Assembly: GCA_038747545.1 (NCBI GenBank)
Contig: JBCDJT010000201.1
Location: 1 to 6,125, forward strand
Source: JBCCMF01 sp038747545
Lineage (GTDB): Bacteria > Bacteroidota > Rhodothermia > Rhodothermales > JBCCMF01
Direction: 5' to 3'
Length of the DNA stretch: 6,125 nucleotides
Shown here piece by piece: positions 1 through 6,125 of the stretch. Position 1 is the first letter of the stretch, and each line of letters opens with the position of its first letter. The notes under the pieces are model-generated. The model was not told the DNA's origin. It ran no database searches and worked only from the letters and a program-made list of their open reading frames with translations. Position numbers and translations under genes: made by a program.

Positions 1-1
1 C

Positions 2-3000
2 AGCTCGCTAGATGTGGTCACCGTGCGGCAGAACACGCTCACGGGAGCGAGTACGTTCACCACAGGTCTCTTCATGAGCAACGTCACAGGCGCGTACCGC
101 ATCGAGCGCAATCGCTTTCAGAACGTATCGGGGACAGCGATGCAGCTCAGCAACAGCAGCGCTACCAGCGGCAGTGAGGCGCTGATCGCCAACAACGTCG
201 TCACGCTTGGGGATGGGTTCAGTGGCACAGGCATCTATTTGACCGGATCGACGGACCACGTGCAGGTGCTGCACAACACGCTCGTGTCAGCGGCCCAAAG
301 CACGGGCGCCTACCTGATGCGCGCCGAGAGCAGCGGAAGCAGTGTCGTGCTGCGCAATAACATCTTCGCGCACTACGGCACGGGCGTGCCGCTGTCCATC
401 GGGAGCACACTGCCGAGCGCGTCCGACTTCAACGCCGTCTTTGCCGCAGGCAGCGTCGTGGCCCGCGTCAACAGCGTCAACTACAGTTTCTTCAGCGATT
501 ACCAAGCCGTGGCCAGCCTCGACCTCCAATCGCAAAACGTCGATCCCACCTTCACCGACCGCGACGGGGCCGATAACACGGCGGGTACCGATGACGACAA
601 CCTGATCCCGCAATCGGCCTTTGTGGATACCGAGGGCACCGACCTGACGGGTACCGTCAGCGTCGACTTCGACGGCACGGCCCGCAGCGCCCCCGTCAGC
701 ATCGGCGCGTATGAGTTCACGAGCGGAGCCGCCGCGCCCCTGCCTGCGGGCACGTACACGGTCGGGAGCGGAGGCACCTACGCCACCCTCGCCGCCGCCG
801 CCGCCGACCTCGCGAGCCGCGGCGTAGCCGGTGCTGTCGTGTTCAGCATCGCGTCCGGTACGTACACCGAGCAGGTGAGCTTTGGGCCGATTGGAGGCGC
901 CTCGGGAGCCAACACGGTCACCTTCCAGGCCGCCAGCGGCAACGCCGCCGATGTGACATGGCAGTTCGAGCCCACCAGCAGCGCCAACTACCTCGTCGAA
1001 CTCGGGGGCACCAGCTTCATCACCTTCCGCAACCTCACCTTCAACAGCGATCCCAGCGCCGACGGTGGCAGCCAAGGCCGCATCGTTGTGCTCTCGGGCG
1101 CGGTCGAAGGCGTCACGCTCGACACCGTCACGCTGACGGGCCTCAGCAACTTTGGCAGCAACGCCGGGTCGCTGGTGTATGCTACGGGCACGGTGACGAA
1201 AGACCTGATCGTGACAGGCAGCACCTTCAATGAGGGCGCTAGCCAGATTGACTTGGACGCGCCCTTCAACCCGAGGGCGACGGGCACGCAGGTCCTCAAC
1301 TCGACGTTCACGGGCGCCCAGCGCACGGGGGTGCGGCTGGCCCAGCACAACGGCCCTGTCATCACAGGCAACATCGTGACGGATGCCATGACAAGCGCCA
1401 TCTCCGTCAACACCAGCGCGACCGCAACTACCGCCAGCCAAAACATGATCAGCGCTAGCAGCGGAACCAGCACAGGCATCGAGTTCAGTTCTGTGATTGG
1501 GGCGTCGCGCATCGAGAAGAACCGGATCAGCTTTACGGTGGGACGGGGCATCAGCCTGATCAATACCGACGGCGCCGGCGGCAGCGAGGTGCTCGTGGCG
1601 AACAACTTCGTGGTAGGCAACGCGGGCAACAGCTCGGAAAGCGGTATCCAGCTGAGTAACAGCGATCACATACAGGTCTACCACAACTCGACGAATATGC
1701 AAGGCACCTTCGCCACCGGCAGCTTCGGGCTCTCTGTGTCGGGCGGCTCCAACGTGGATGTGCGCAACAACATCCTGGCCGCAGGCGCCGGGCGGGCGCT
1801 GGAGTATACCAGTGCAACGGCGGTCACAGTGAGCGACTTCAACGACCTGTTCAGCGCGGGCGCCAACCTGGCTCGCTTCAACGGGACCGACTACGCCACG
1901 CTCGCCGATTACCAGACCGGGTCGAGCCTGGACGCCAACAGCGTCAGCGTAGATCCGGGCTACACGTCGGCCGCCGACCTGCACGCCAGCAGCGCCTTCA
2001 TCGACAACGAGGGCACGCCGCTCGCGGCCGTGGCGGACGACATCGACGGCGAGGGGCGCAGCGCCACCGCGCCCAGCATCGGGGCGGATGAGTTCTCGGC
2101 AGCGGGTAGCACACTCAGCGGCACGCTCACCATCGGAGGAGGCGGCGACTACGCGACGTGGGCGGCTGCCGCCAGCGCGCTCGAAACCAACGGCATCAGT
2201 GCGGCCGTCACGTTCAACGTGGCCACGGGCACGTACACCGAGCAGGTCACGCTCGGCCCCGTAGCAGGCGCCTCGGCCACCAACACCATCACGTTTCAGC
2301 CCGCCACGAGTACGCTCGGCGACGTGACGCTCCAGGCCGATCCCACCAGCAGCGACAACTACGTCTTCCTCGTCGACGGCGCCGACTTCGTCCGCTTCAG
2401 CCGCATCGCCATCAACGCGGATGCCAGCAGCGACGGCGGCAGCCATGCCCGGGCGCTCGTCCTCCAGGGCGGCGTGAGCGGCGTGCAGGTGAAAAACAGC
2501 TCGTTCACGGGCGTTGACGGAACTGTCATTGCCAACCTCGCGCTGCTCTACGCGGGCGGCAGCACCGCCACCACCGATCTCGTGGTGCAGGATAATACCT
2601 TCGGCACCTCCGAGGCGGGGGTTTACTTGGATGGCGCGGCGTCAACGGGCACGCAGATCATGGGCAACACGATCACGGGGGCGGATGCGACGGGCATCTT
2701 CGTCGATCAGCACACCGCCGTCCAGATCACGGGCAACACGATCACGGGCACGAGCAATCAGGGCATCTCGATCGATAACAGCAGCGGGGCTATCCGCGTG
2801 CTCAAGAACAGCATCACGGGAGGCACTGGCACGGGCATCCGCATCAACGGCAGCGATGCGGCCGGTGGCAGCGAGGGACTGCTTGCGAACAACGCCGTGC
2901 AGATGAGCAGTGGCAGCGGCACTGCGCTCAACCTGTTCAACAGCGACTTCCAGCAGGTCGTCCACAACACCCTGCGCCTCGGCAGCGGCGTAACGAGTGG

Positions 3001-3391
3001 GCAGGTAGTCTCGCTCAGCGGCACGCAGAACGCCATCACGCTGCGCAACAACCTGCTCGTCAACGAGATGGGCGGCTACACCCTCAACCTCTTCAACACG
3101 CCCACCAACTTCGTGTCGGATTGGAACAACCTCCGCACGAGCGGCGCCAACGTGGCTCGCCTCGGCAGCACCGACTACGCCGACCTCGCCGCGTTCCAAG
3201 CCGCCTCGGGCACCGACGCCAACTCCGTCAGCACCGACGTCACCTTCGCCAGCGCCACCGACCTGCACCTCAGCGGGGCCTCGCAGACGGATGTCACCCT
3301 CGCCGCCATTCCGTTCAGTGGCGTCACCGACGACCGCGATGGCGATGCGCGCTTGGCGGTCTTCACCGCGATGGGCGCCGATGAGGCCACC
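2..3391 (+). repeat. Tandem array of three beta-helix modules, 430-470 residues each (first partial)
   Basis: Three homologous modules lie head to tail inside the large gene: 2-718 (partial), about 719-2098 and about 2099-3391. Shared landmarks: a G-T-Y/L-T-V/I-G start at 749 and 2120 (exactly 1371 nt, 457 codons apart); GTYTEQV at 857-877 and 2228-2248; an RIExN or RVLKN rung at 98, 1508 and 2795; a GGSE/SGSE-x-L-x-ANN block; a VxHNT/S block; and an SxFN/DWNxL segment. Modules 0 and 1 close with D-x-D-G-x-x-R followed by SIGAYEF or SIGADEF. Module 2 closes with a diverged AMGADEA. That ending resembles the end of the 'choice-of-anchor Q' domain found in beta-helix proteins (family knowledge; not searched here). 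Another module start must lie upstream of the window. Confidence 0.85.
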
Positions 3392-4387
3392 AGCCTCGCT
3401 AGCAGCCAAGCCGTGAGCAGCGACGGCGTGCAGGATTTCGGTACGACGACGGGTGTCGATGTCAACTTCCAGAACGTAAGCGGCTCGGGCACGGTGGCTG
3501 GCCTGTTGCTGACGAACGGCCCGAGCAACGTCAGCGGCATCACAGAGAACAACGTATCCGCCTACCGCTGGGTCTTCGAGGCCGACGGCACGCTCGCCTT
3601 CGGCGCCACAACGGAAATCCGCTTCGACCTCGACGAGATCACCAACGCGGGCATCACGGACGCCAACGACATCGTGGTTTACCGACGCGACACGCCGGGC
3701 AGCGGCGCGTTCTCGGCGCTCACCACGAGCTACGCGGCAGGCACTAACGAGGTTGTGGCCACGGGCTTCACGGGCTTCAGCGAGTTCGTCTTCGCCTCCA
3801 ACACCAACGCGCTGCCCGTAGAACTGACCGCCTTCAACGCCACGCTGAACGATGGCGCCGTCGCGCTTACCTGGACCACCGCCAGCGAGACCAACAACGC
3901 GGGCTTCGAGGTGCAGTGGACGCGTCTCGATGGGGAGGTGGCGATAGATTGGACTATTGCCTCGTTCGTAGAAGGCCAAGGCACCACGCTCGAAGCACAG
4001 CAGTACGCCTATCAGCTCGCCGACCTGGAGCCGGGCACGTACCGCTTCCGCCTGCGCCAAGTCGACTTCGACGGTACGTTTGCCTATAGCCCTGAGGTGG
4101 AGCTGACGTTGGAGATGGCAGAGTCGTTCTGGCTCTCGCCCGCGTATCCGAACCCGTTCAACCCGCAGGCGCAGTTCGAGGTGATGGTGCGTCGCAGCCA
4201 GCCCGTGGCCGTGCGCGTGTACGACGTAGCCGGACGGCAAGTGCTGCAGCTTCAGTCGGGCATGCTAGAGGCGGGGACGCGGCACCCGTTCCGCATCGAC
4301 GGCTCGACGCTGGCGAGTGGCACCTACCTCATCCGCATCACGGGCGAGGACTTCGCCGCCACCCAGCGCGTGGTGTTGCTGAAATAG
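2..4387 (+). CDS. Giant multi-module beta-helix surface/secreted protein with T9SS sorting domain (5' partial)
   Basis: The 3' part of a very large gene; 1461 residues are visible. The frame is open to the left edge (codons from position 2), so the GTG at 14 is not a true start, no signal peptide is visible, and the protein begins inside a beta-helix. Order: the end of module 0 (to about residue 239), module 1 (about 240-699), module 2 (about 700-1130), a beta-rich linker (about 1139-1268), an FnIII-like domain opening with LPVELTAF (residue 1271), and a C-terminal sorting domain from YPNPFNP (1382) to the end. The modules are rich in N-x-I/L/F turns (GNTITG, RNNIF, ANNFV) typical of right-handed parallel beta-helix rungs. 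In the family, such proteins cross the outer membrane by T9SS and the tail is removed on export. Inferred role: adhesin, surface-layer or polysaccharide-binding protein. The substrate is unknown and I see no catalytic site. The TAG stop is at 4385-4387. Confidence 0.93.
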   Translation, partial: SSLDVVTVRQNTLTGASTFTTGLFMSNVTGAYRIERNRFQNVSGTAMQLSNSSATSGSEALIANNVVTLGDGFSGTGIYLTGSTDHVQVLHNTLVSAAQSTGAYLMRAESSGSSVVLRNNIFAHYGTGVPLSIGSTLPSASDFNAVFAAGSVVARVNSVNYSFFSDYQAVASLDLQSQNVDPTFTDRDGADNTAGTDDDNLIPQSAFVDTEGTDLTGTVSVDFDGTARSAPVSIGAYEFTSGAAAPLPAGTYTVGSGGTYATLAAAAADLASRGVAGAVVFSIASGTYTEQVSFGPIGGASGANTVTFQAASGNAADVTWQFEPTSSANYLVELGGTSFITFRNLTFNSDPSADGGSQGRIVVLSGAVEGVTLDTVTLTGLSNFGSNAGSLVYATGTVTKDLIVTGSTFNEGASQIDLDAPFNPRATGTQVLNSTFTGAQRTGVRLAQHNGPVITGNIVTDAMTSAISVNTSATATTASQNMISASSGTSTGIEFSSVIGASRIEKNRISFTVGRGISLINTDGAGGSEVLVANNFVVGNAGNSSESGIQLSNSDHIQVYHNSTNMQGTFATGSFGLSVSGGSNVDVRNNILAAGAGRALEYTSATAVTVSDFNDLFSAGANLARFNGTDYATLADYQTGSSLDANSVSVDPGYTSAADLHASSAFIDNEGTPLAAVADDIDGEGRSATAPSIGADEFSAAGSTLSGTLTIGGGGDYATWAAAASALETNGISAAVTFNVATGTYTEQVTLGPVAGASATNTITFQPATSTLGDVTLQADPTSSDNYVFLVDGADFVRFSRIAINADASSDGGSHARALVLQGGVSGVQVKNSSFTGVDGTVIANLALLYAGGSTATTDLVVQDNTFGTSEAGVYLDGAASTGTQIMGNTITGADATGIFVDQHTAVQITGNTITGTSNQGISIDNSSGAIRVLKNSITGGTGTGIRINGSDAAGGSEGLLANNAVQMSSGSGTALNLFNSDFQQVVHNTLRLGSGVTSGQVVSLSGTQNAITLRNNLLVNEMGGYTLNLFNTPTNFVSDWNNLRTSGANVARLGSTDYADLAAFQAASGTDANSVSTDVTFASATDLHLSGASQTDVTLAAIPFSGVTDDRDGDARLAVFTAMGADEATSLASSQAVSSDGVQDFGTTTGVDVNFQNVSGSGTVAGLLLTNGPSNVSGITENNVSAYRWVFEADGTLAFGATTEIRFDLDEITNAGITDANDIVVYRRDTPGSGAFSALTTSYAAGTNEVVATGFTGFSEFVFASNTNALPVELTAFNATLNDGAVALTWTTASETNNAGFEVQWTRLDGEVAIDWTIASFVEGQGTTLEAQQYAYQLADLEPGTYRFRLRQVDFDGTFAYSPEVELTLEMAESFWLSPAYPNPFNPQAQFEVMVRRSQPVAVRVYDVAGRQVLQLQSGMLEAGTRHPFRIDGSTLASGTYLIRITGEDFAATQRVVLLK
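2654..2748 (+). repeat. Near-identical 26-nt direct repeat, one beta-helix rung apart
   Basis: The stretches at 2654-2679 and 2723-2748 match at 25 of 26 bases (both contain GGGCAACACGATCACGGG and differ by one T/C). They are 69 nt, or 23 codons, apart, which is about one turn of a right-handed beta-helix. They encode QIMGNTITG and QITGNTITG. This points to a fairly recent duplication of a single rung within module 2. Confidence 0.85.
4145..4384 (+). other. T9SS type A C-terminal sorting domain (within the beta-helix gene)
   Basis: The last 80 residues begin YPNPFNP and contain VRVYDVAGRQVLQL, a charged turn (LEAGTRHPF), LASGTYLIRI, and end in QRVVLLK. This is the standard pattern of the T9SS/Por secretion tail: a YPNPF start, a V-x-V-Y-D-x-x-G-R central strand, a G-x-Y-x-x-R strand and a terminal basic residue. 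In characterised T9SS organisms the domain guides outer-membrane translocation and is cleaved by the sortase PorU, often with attachment to A-LPS. The presence of T9SS in this organism is inferred, since no por genes are in the window. Confidence 0.92.
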
Positions 4388-4403
4388 TGTGCTTTGCGGT
4401 GAT

Positions 4404-4425
4404 GGGATACCGATGAGGCTATCCC
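4404..4425 (+). terminator. Hairpin just downstream of the beta-helix gene, possible terminator without U-tract
   Basis: GGGATA (4404-4409) pairs perfectly with TATCCC (4420-4425). An inner CC/GG pair with one bulged C can extend the stem, leaving a GATGA loop. It starts 17 nt after the TAG stop of the large gene. No T-run follows, so it is not a canonical intrinsic terminator. It may act as a 3'-end stabiliser or assist Rho-dependent ending. Confidence 0.35.
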
Positions 4426-4502
4426 GACGCCTGAACTGGCACGAGCCTACAGATCGAAGGCCGAGTGGTCAGGGAGGGGCAAGTTGCGAGTTATGCAGCG
4501 TC

Positions 4503-4531
4503 CAGGCCTCTACGCGAAAGGCGTACGCCTG
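4503..4531. terminator. Strong two-part hairpin in the convergent intergenic region, possible bidirectional terminator
   Basis: CAGGC (4503-4507) pairs with GCCTG (4527-4531), and TACGC (4511-4515) pairs with GCGTA (4521-4525), with a GAAAG loop and a small asymmetric internal loop. The 3' half also contains a perfect 12-bp palindrome, AGGCGTACGCCT (4519-4530). It lies between convergent stops at 4387 and 4571, where a shared transcription block is expected. No T-tract is present on either strand, so termination is inferred from position only. A further short inverted repeat (4546-4562, GGCAG/CTGCC) sits next to the lipoprotein stop. I see no gene in 4388-4570. Confidence 0.35.
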
Positions 4532-4570
4532 TGTCTCCGTCACGAGGGCAGGCAGGCTGCCTCCTTGCCT

Positions 4571-5524
4571 TCAGCGGCACGTCTCAACGGGGCGGCGGTA
4601 CCCAAACGCCTCCGCCTCGCGCTCGAGCCAGTTGTCGAACTTGCACGGAGCGCTGATCGCGCCGCCTTCCAGCGGGAAGTAGGCGAGCCACTGGAGTGCG
4701 GGACTGTCGAGGTATACCCATCGCGAGAGCGTGCGATACGCTTCCGACCGGCGGAGGCGCCTGTCGAGTGGCGCCCTGAAGATCGCCTCCGCCCGGACGA
4801 ATTCGTGGTGTTGCATGACGTGAATCAGCTCGTGGCCTGCTAGGGGGTAAAAGTGGTCGGAGCGTCGGTCGAGGTAGACCGTGCTGAGGAAAGCGTACCC
4901 ACGGAATGAGTTACCAACGATTGGAATACGCTTACGCCCCGTGCCGAGGAAAACGGGCGTCCCGTAGACGAGTGAACGAGCCACGGCCCATTCATGGTCG
5001 GTATTGAGCAGCATGAGCCCGAACGCTAGCGTACTCAGCGGCAGCAGGCGTGCCTGTACCGTCCCTGAGGTCGGGTATACATCGACGCGGACAAACCCCA
5101 GATGAGAGGCCAACCGGGCGAATGGGGGGCGGTTGTGCGCCGCGTTTTCAATGACAGAGAGGCCGGCGTCGTGAACGAGCCGAGCGGGCAGCCCGTACGC
5201 CAGCGTCTCGGTCGCGCCAATCTCGCCAGTCAGCCACTTGCCGGTGTATGCCACGCTCCCGCCGACGGCCCCCCATCCTGCGCCCCGTGCGAACCGACGG
5301 AGCGGCAGGCCGTCCTTGCCATTGAGGACGGCACCCAGCCCGCCTACAACAGCGCCAAACGCAACGTTGTACGCGGTGAGTTTGGCGTCTTGACCTGGAG
5401 GGGCTTCCGCGCCCTGGCGGAAGGCCGAGGGGTTTGTCGTAGTGGCGCACCCAGCCGCTAGAACGCTGCACACGACCACGCATGCCTGAGCCAAACGGCG
5501 AGCTACGCGCCGCGACCAACTCAT
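4571..5524 (-). CDS. Putative lipoprotein with HELIH zinc-metallopeptidase-like motif
   Basis: 317 residues from the ATG at 5524-5522. That start is chosen because it places a lipoprotein signal directly at the N-terminus: basic MSWSRRVARR, a hydrophobic ACVVVCSVLA stretch and the lipobox LAAG-C with the lipidated Cys at residue 26. A GGAAGGG Shine-Dalgarno lies 5 nt upstream. Two glycine-rich hydrophobic stretches follow (about 51-67 and 81-98), and a third hydrophobic segment lies at about 160-174. HELIHVMQHH (231-240) carries the HExxH zinc motif, and downstream EREAEAF (301-307) could supply a third glutamate ligand. The HELxHxxQ form resembles putative peptidases of the DUF4157 kind, but the rest does not match any family I can name. 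It likely acts at the periplasmic face of a membrane. It is the second gene of a probable two-gene minus-strand transcript with the VOC gene. Catalysis is inferred and unproven. Confidence 0.88.
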   Translation of the reverse strand: MSWSRRVARRLAQACVVVCSVLAAGCATTTNPSAFRQGAEAPPGQDAKLTAYNVAFGAVVGGLGAVLNGKDGLPLRRFARGAGWGAVGGSVAYTGKWLTGEIGATETLAYGLPARLVHDAGLSVIENAAHNRPPFARLASHLGFVRVDVYPTSGTVQARLLPLSTLAFGLMLLNTDHEWAVARSLVYGTPVFLGTGRKRIPIVGNSFRGYAFLSTVYLDRRSDHFYPLAGHELIHVMQHHEFVRAEAIFRAPLDRRLRRSEAYRTLSRWVYLDSPALQWLAYFPLEGGAISAPCKFDNWLEREAEAFGYRRPVETCR

Positions 5525-5529
5525 GGCAT

Positions 5530-5536
5530 CCCTTCC
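5530..5536 (-). promoter_or_regulatory. Ribosome binding site of the lipoprotein gene
   Basis: On the minus strand GGAAGGG lies 5 nt before the ATG at 5524, inside the 26-nt gap after the VOC stop. It decides the start: the alternative in-frame ATG at 5563 would overlap the VOC gene and add 13 polar residues before the signal peptide. Confidence 0.7.
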
Positions 5537-5550
5537 GCTGTGACGCGGCT

Positions 5551-5895
5551 TCATTGCTGCCACAGCCCAGCCTGCACGCTACCCTGGATTAAGATGGCAC
5601 AGGTGCCGTGGCCCGGCAGCTGCATCGGTGGGAGGGCGACTGTTGCGCCAGCCTCGGCAGCAGCCGCGACAGCGCCTGCGATGTCATCCACCAGCGCGTA
5701 GGGACGGACGATGGGCTCCTCAGCGGCGTGCATCGGTGCGCGAACGCCGACCATGCCGCCATCAGCCAGTGCTGCCGTGCGTGCCCCGCCGAGAGATGGG
5801 TCGGCATCGCCGAACGTCACACTGTGCATGGCGGCGTAGGTGGTGCAGACGGCATCGACATCGGGCGTGACAATCTCAAGGTAGTGGATGCGCAT
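5551..5895 (-). CDS. VOC-family protein (glyoxalase/bleomycin-resistance/dioxygenase fold)
   Basis: 114 residues, a usual size for a single-domain VOC protein. The N-terminal strand is MRIHYLEIVTPDVD, with His4 where the first VOC metal ligand often lies, followed by a helix (about 11-24) and the ARTAALADGGMVGVRAPM strands (38-55). The second half repeats the fold: VRPYALVDDI (63-72), an alanine-rich helix (73-83), then a strand pair through PGHGTCAILIQG to GLWQQ. The canonical C-terminal glutamate ligand is not evident, so metal binding and catalysis are uncertain; many such proteins are annotated only as VOC family. No in-frame start exists upstream before a TGA, so the ATG at 5895 is firm, although no good Shine-Dalgarno is visible. 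It is the first gene of the pair with the lipoprotein gene (26-nt gap). Its 5' side lies only about 35 nt from a probable insertion-sequence end. Confidence 0.88.
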   Translation of the reverse strand: MRIHYLEIVTPDVDAVCTTYAAMHSVTFGDADPSLGGARTAALADGGMVGVRAPMHAAEEPIVRPYALVDDIAGAVAAAAEAGATVALPPMQLPGHGTCAILIQGSVQAGLWQQ

Positions 5896-5937
5896 GGTGT
5901 TGGCGTGCGTGGTCGCTAGGCTGAGGAGGGCTTGTCC

Positions 5938-6000
5938 GGAAAGAAAGGTGAGTCAGGTTGCCGGATGTAGGACCATCGTGGAAAAGCGGATGACTCACCT
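5938..6000 (-). terminator. Terminator-like hairpin after the transposase stop
   Basis: A perfect 10-bp inverted repeat, AGGTGAGTCA (5946-5955 on plus) and TGACTCACCT (5991-6000), is separated by 35 nt. Read on the minus strand the stem is followed at once by TTCTTTCC, and two G-U pairs can extend it to 12 bp. It lies 7 nt past the transposase stop. The loop is long for an intrinsic terminator but holds a small GATG/CATC stem of its own. It could instead be a subterminal transposase-binding site. Confidence 0.45.
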
Positions 6001-6007
6001 CCTTCAC

Positions 6008-6125
6008 CTAGGTACACGACAAAAACCGTAGCGTCCGTCGGAAGGCTCGTTGCTGCCCTGTAGGGTTGAGCAGCAGACGCCGCAGATGATCCAGGCCATA
6101 TCGAAATACGCTACAACGGCGACGG
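6008..6125 (-). CDS. Transposase C-terminus, IS4-type (5' partial, cut by right edge)
   Basis: Only the last 38 codons are inside the window, which makes this easy to overlook. The minus-strand frame (first full codon at 6124-6122) reads CSVFRYGLDHLRRLLLNP, then a basic helix, and ends LRFLSCT before TAG at 6008-6010. From family knowledge, an FRYGLDxL...LLN...FLSCT ending is characteristic of IS4-type (DDE) transposases common in Bacteroidota and other phyla. The DDE catalytic residues would lie further upstream, outside the window, so I cannot say whether the gene is intact. It points the same way as the VOC and lipoprotein genes, and read-through into them is possible. An RNA hairpin can also form within it (6048-6055 with 6071-6079), but it is probably incidental. 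Confidence 0.7.
   Translation of the reverse strand, partial: RRRCSVFRYGLDHLRRLLLNPTGQQRAFRRTLRFLSCT

Larger units (their letters stand above)
5930..6125 (-). mobile_element. End of an insertion sequence, IS4-like (extends beyond the right edge)
   Basis: The transposase tail (6008-6125) is followed on its own strand by a terminator-like hairpin and then a probable terminal repeat around 5930-5955, reading inward on the plus strand CTTGTCCGGAAAGAAAGG. The TGTCCGGAAA core resembles the ends of some IS4-type elements as I recall them; this is not a database result. The other end and the target-site duplication lie outside the window, so the exact boundary (about 5927-5934) cannot be fixed. Confidence 0.6.

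Noticed and set aside
14..16. GTG as the start of the large gene
   Set aside because: The frame is open to the left edge, there is no ribosome site or signal peptide, and comparison with modules 1 and 2 shows several hundred residues missing upstream.
287..2446. Long minus-strand open frame (719 codons) opposite the beta-helix gene
   Set aside because: Its composition is that of an antisense shadow of GC-rich codons (Ala/Val/Arg/Glu/Gly runs, no domain pattern), and the plus frame has clear repeated modules over the same bases.
2..3391. CRISPR-like or tandem DNA repeat array
   Set aside because: The periodicity is at protein level (beta-helix rungs and modules), without identical repeats and unique spacers.
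2642..4240. Second long minus-strand open frame (532 codons)
   Set aside because: It has the same antisense character and runs over the recognisable FnIII-like domain and into the T9SS tail on the plus strand.
4389..4843. Plus-strand open frames running from the intergenic spacer into the lipoprotein gene
   Set aside because: They have no recognisable protein features and overlap the end of a well-supported minus-strand gene.
5525..5563. Upstream ATG (5563) for the lipoprotein gene
   Set aside because: It would put 13 residues in front of the signal peptide and overlap the VOC stop, whereas the ATG at 5524 has a well-spaced Shine-Dalgarno.
5608..5919. Plus-strand open frames across the VOC gene
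   Set aside because: They are Arg/His/Cys-rich shadow translations; the minus frame has a clear VOC pattern.
6048..6079. Hairpin CGT-TGCTG / CAGCA-ACG as a terminator or RNA element
   Set aside because: It lies inside the transposase coding frame, has a 5-nt bulge and no T-run, so it is probably incidental.
6086..6125. Possible plus-strand gene start (ATG at 6086)
   Set aside because: There is no ribosome site, and the opposite strand reads as a transposase tail through the same bases.

Overview
The window looks like a chromosomal segment of a high-GC member of the Bacteroidota, most likely the Rhodothermota side (Salinibacter/Rhodothermus-like). The inference rests on a very large secreted protein with a type IX secretion (T9SS) C-terminal sorting domain of the YPNPFNP type, GC-rich codon use and a lipoprotein with a classical lipobox. 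The genus is not determined.

Layout. (1) Positions 2-4387, plus strand: the 3' part of a giant gene, cut by the left edge, for a surface or secreted right-handed beta-helix protein. It has three tandem copies (the first partial) of a 430-470-residue module, then a beta-sandwich-like linker, an FnIII-like 'LPVELTAF' domain and the T9SS tail. (2) Positions 4388-4570: a 183-nt convergent intergenic region with several hairpins and no gene. (3) Positions 4571-5524, minus strand: a putative lipoprotein with an HELIH zinc-metallopeptidase-like motif. (4) Positions 5551-5895, minus strand: a small VOC (glyoxalase/bleomycin-resistance fold) protein, 26 nt upstream of the lipoprotein gene and probably co-transcribed with it. 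(5) About 5930 to the right edge, minus strand: one end of an insertion sequence. It carries the last 38 codons of what I read as an IS4-type transposase (stop at 6008-6010), a terminator-like hairpin after the stop, and a probable terminal repeat.

How they relate. The beta-helix gene converges on the VOC-lipoprotein pair, and the intergenic hairpins probably separate the two transcripts. The insertion sequence abuts the 5' side of the VOC-lipoprotein pair with its transposase pointing the same way. It may therefore have replaced or altered the native promoter. I see no complete novel multi-gene system. The points most worth a second look are the buried transposase tail, the modular architecture of the beta-helix protein with a recent rung-level duplication, and the lipoprotein with a peptidase-like motif.
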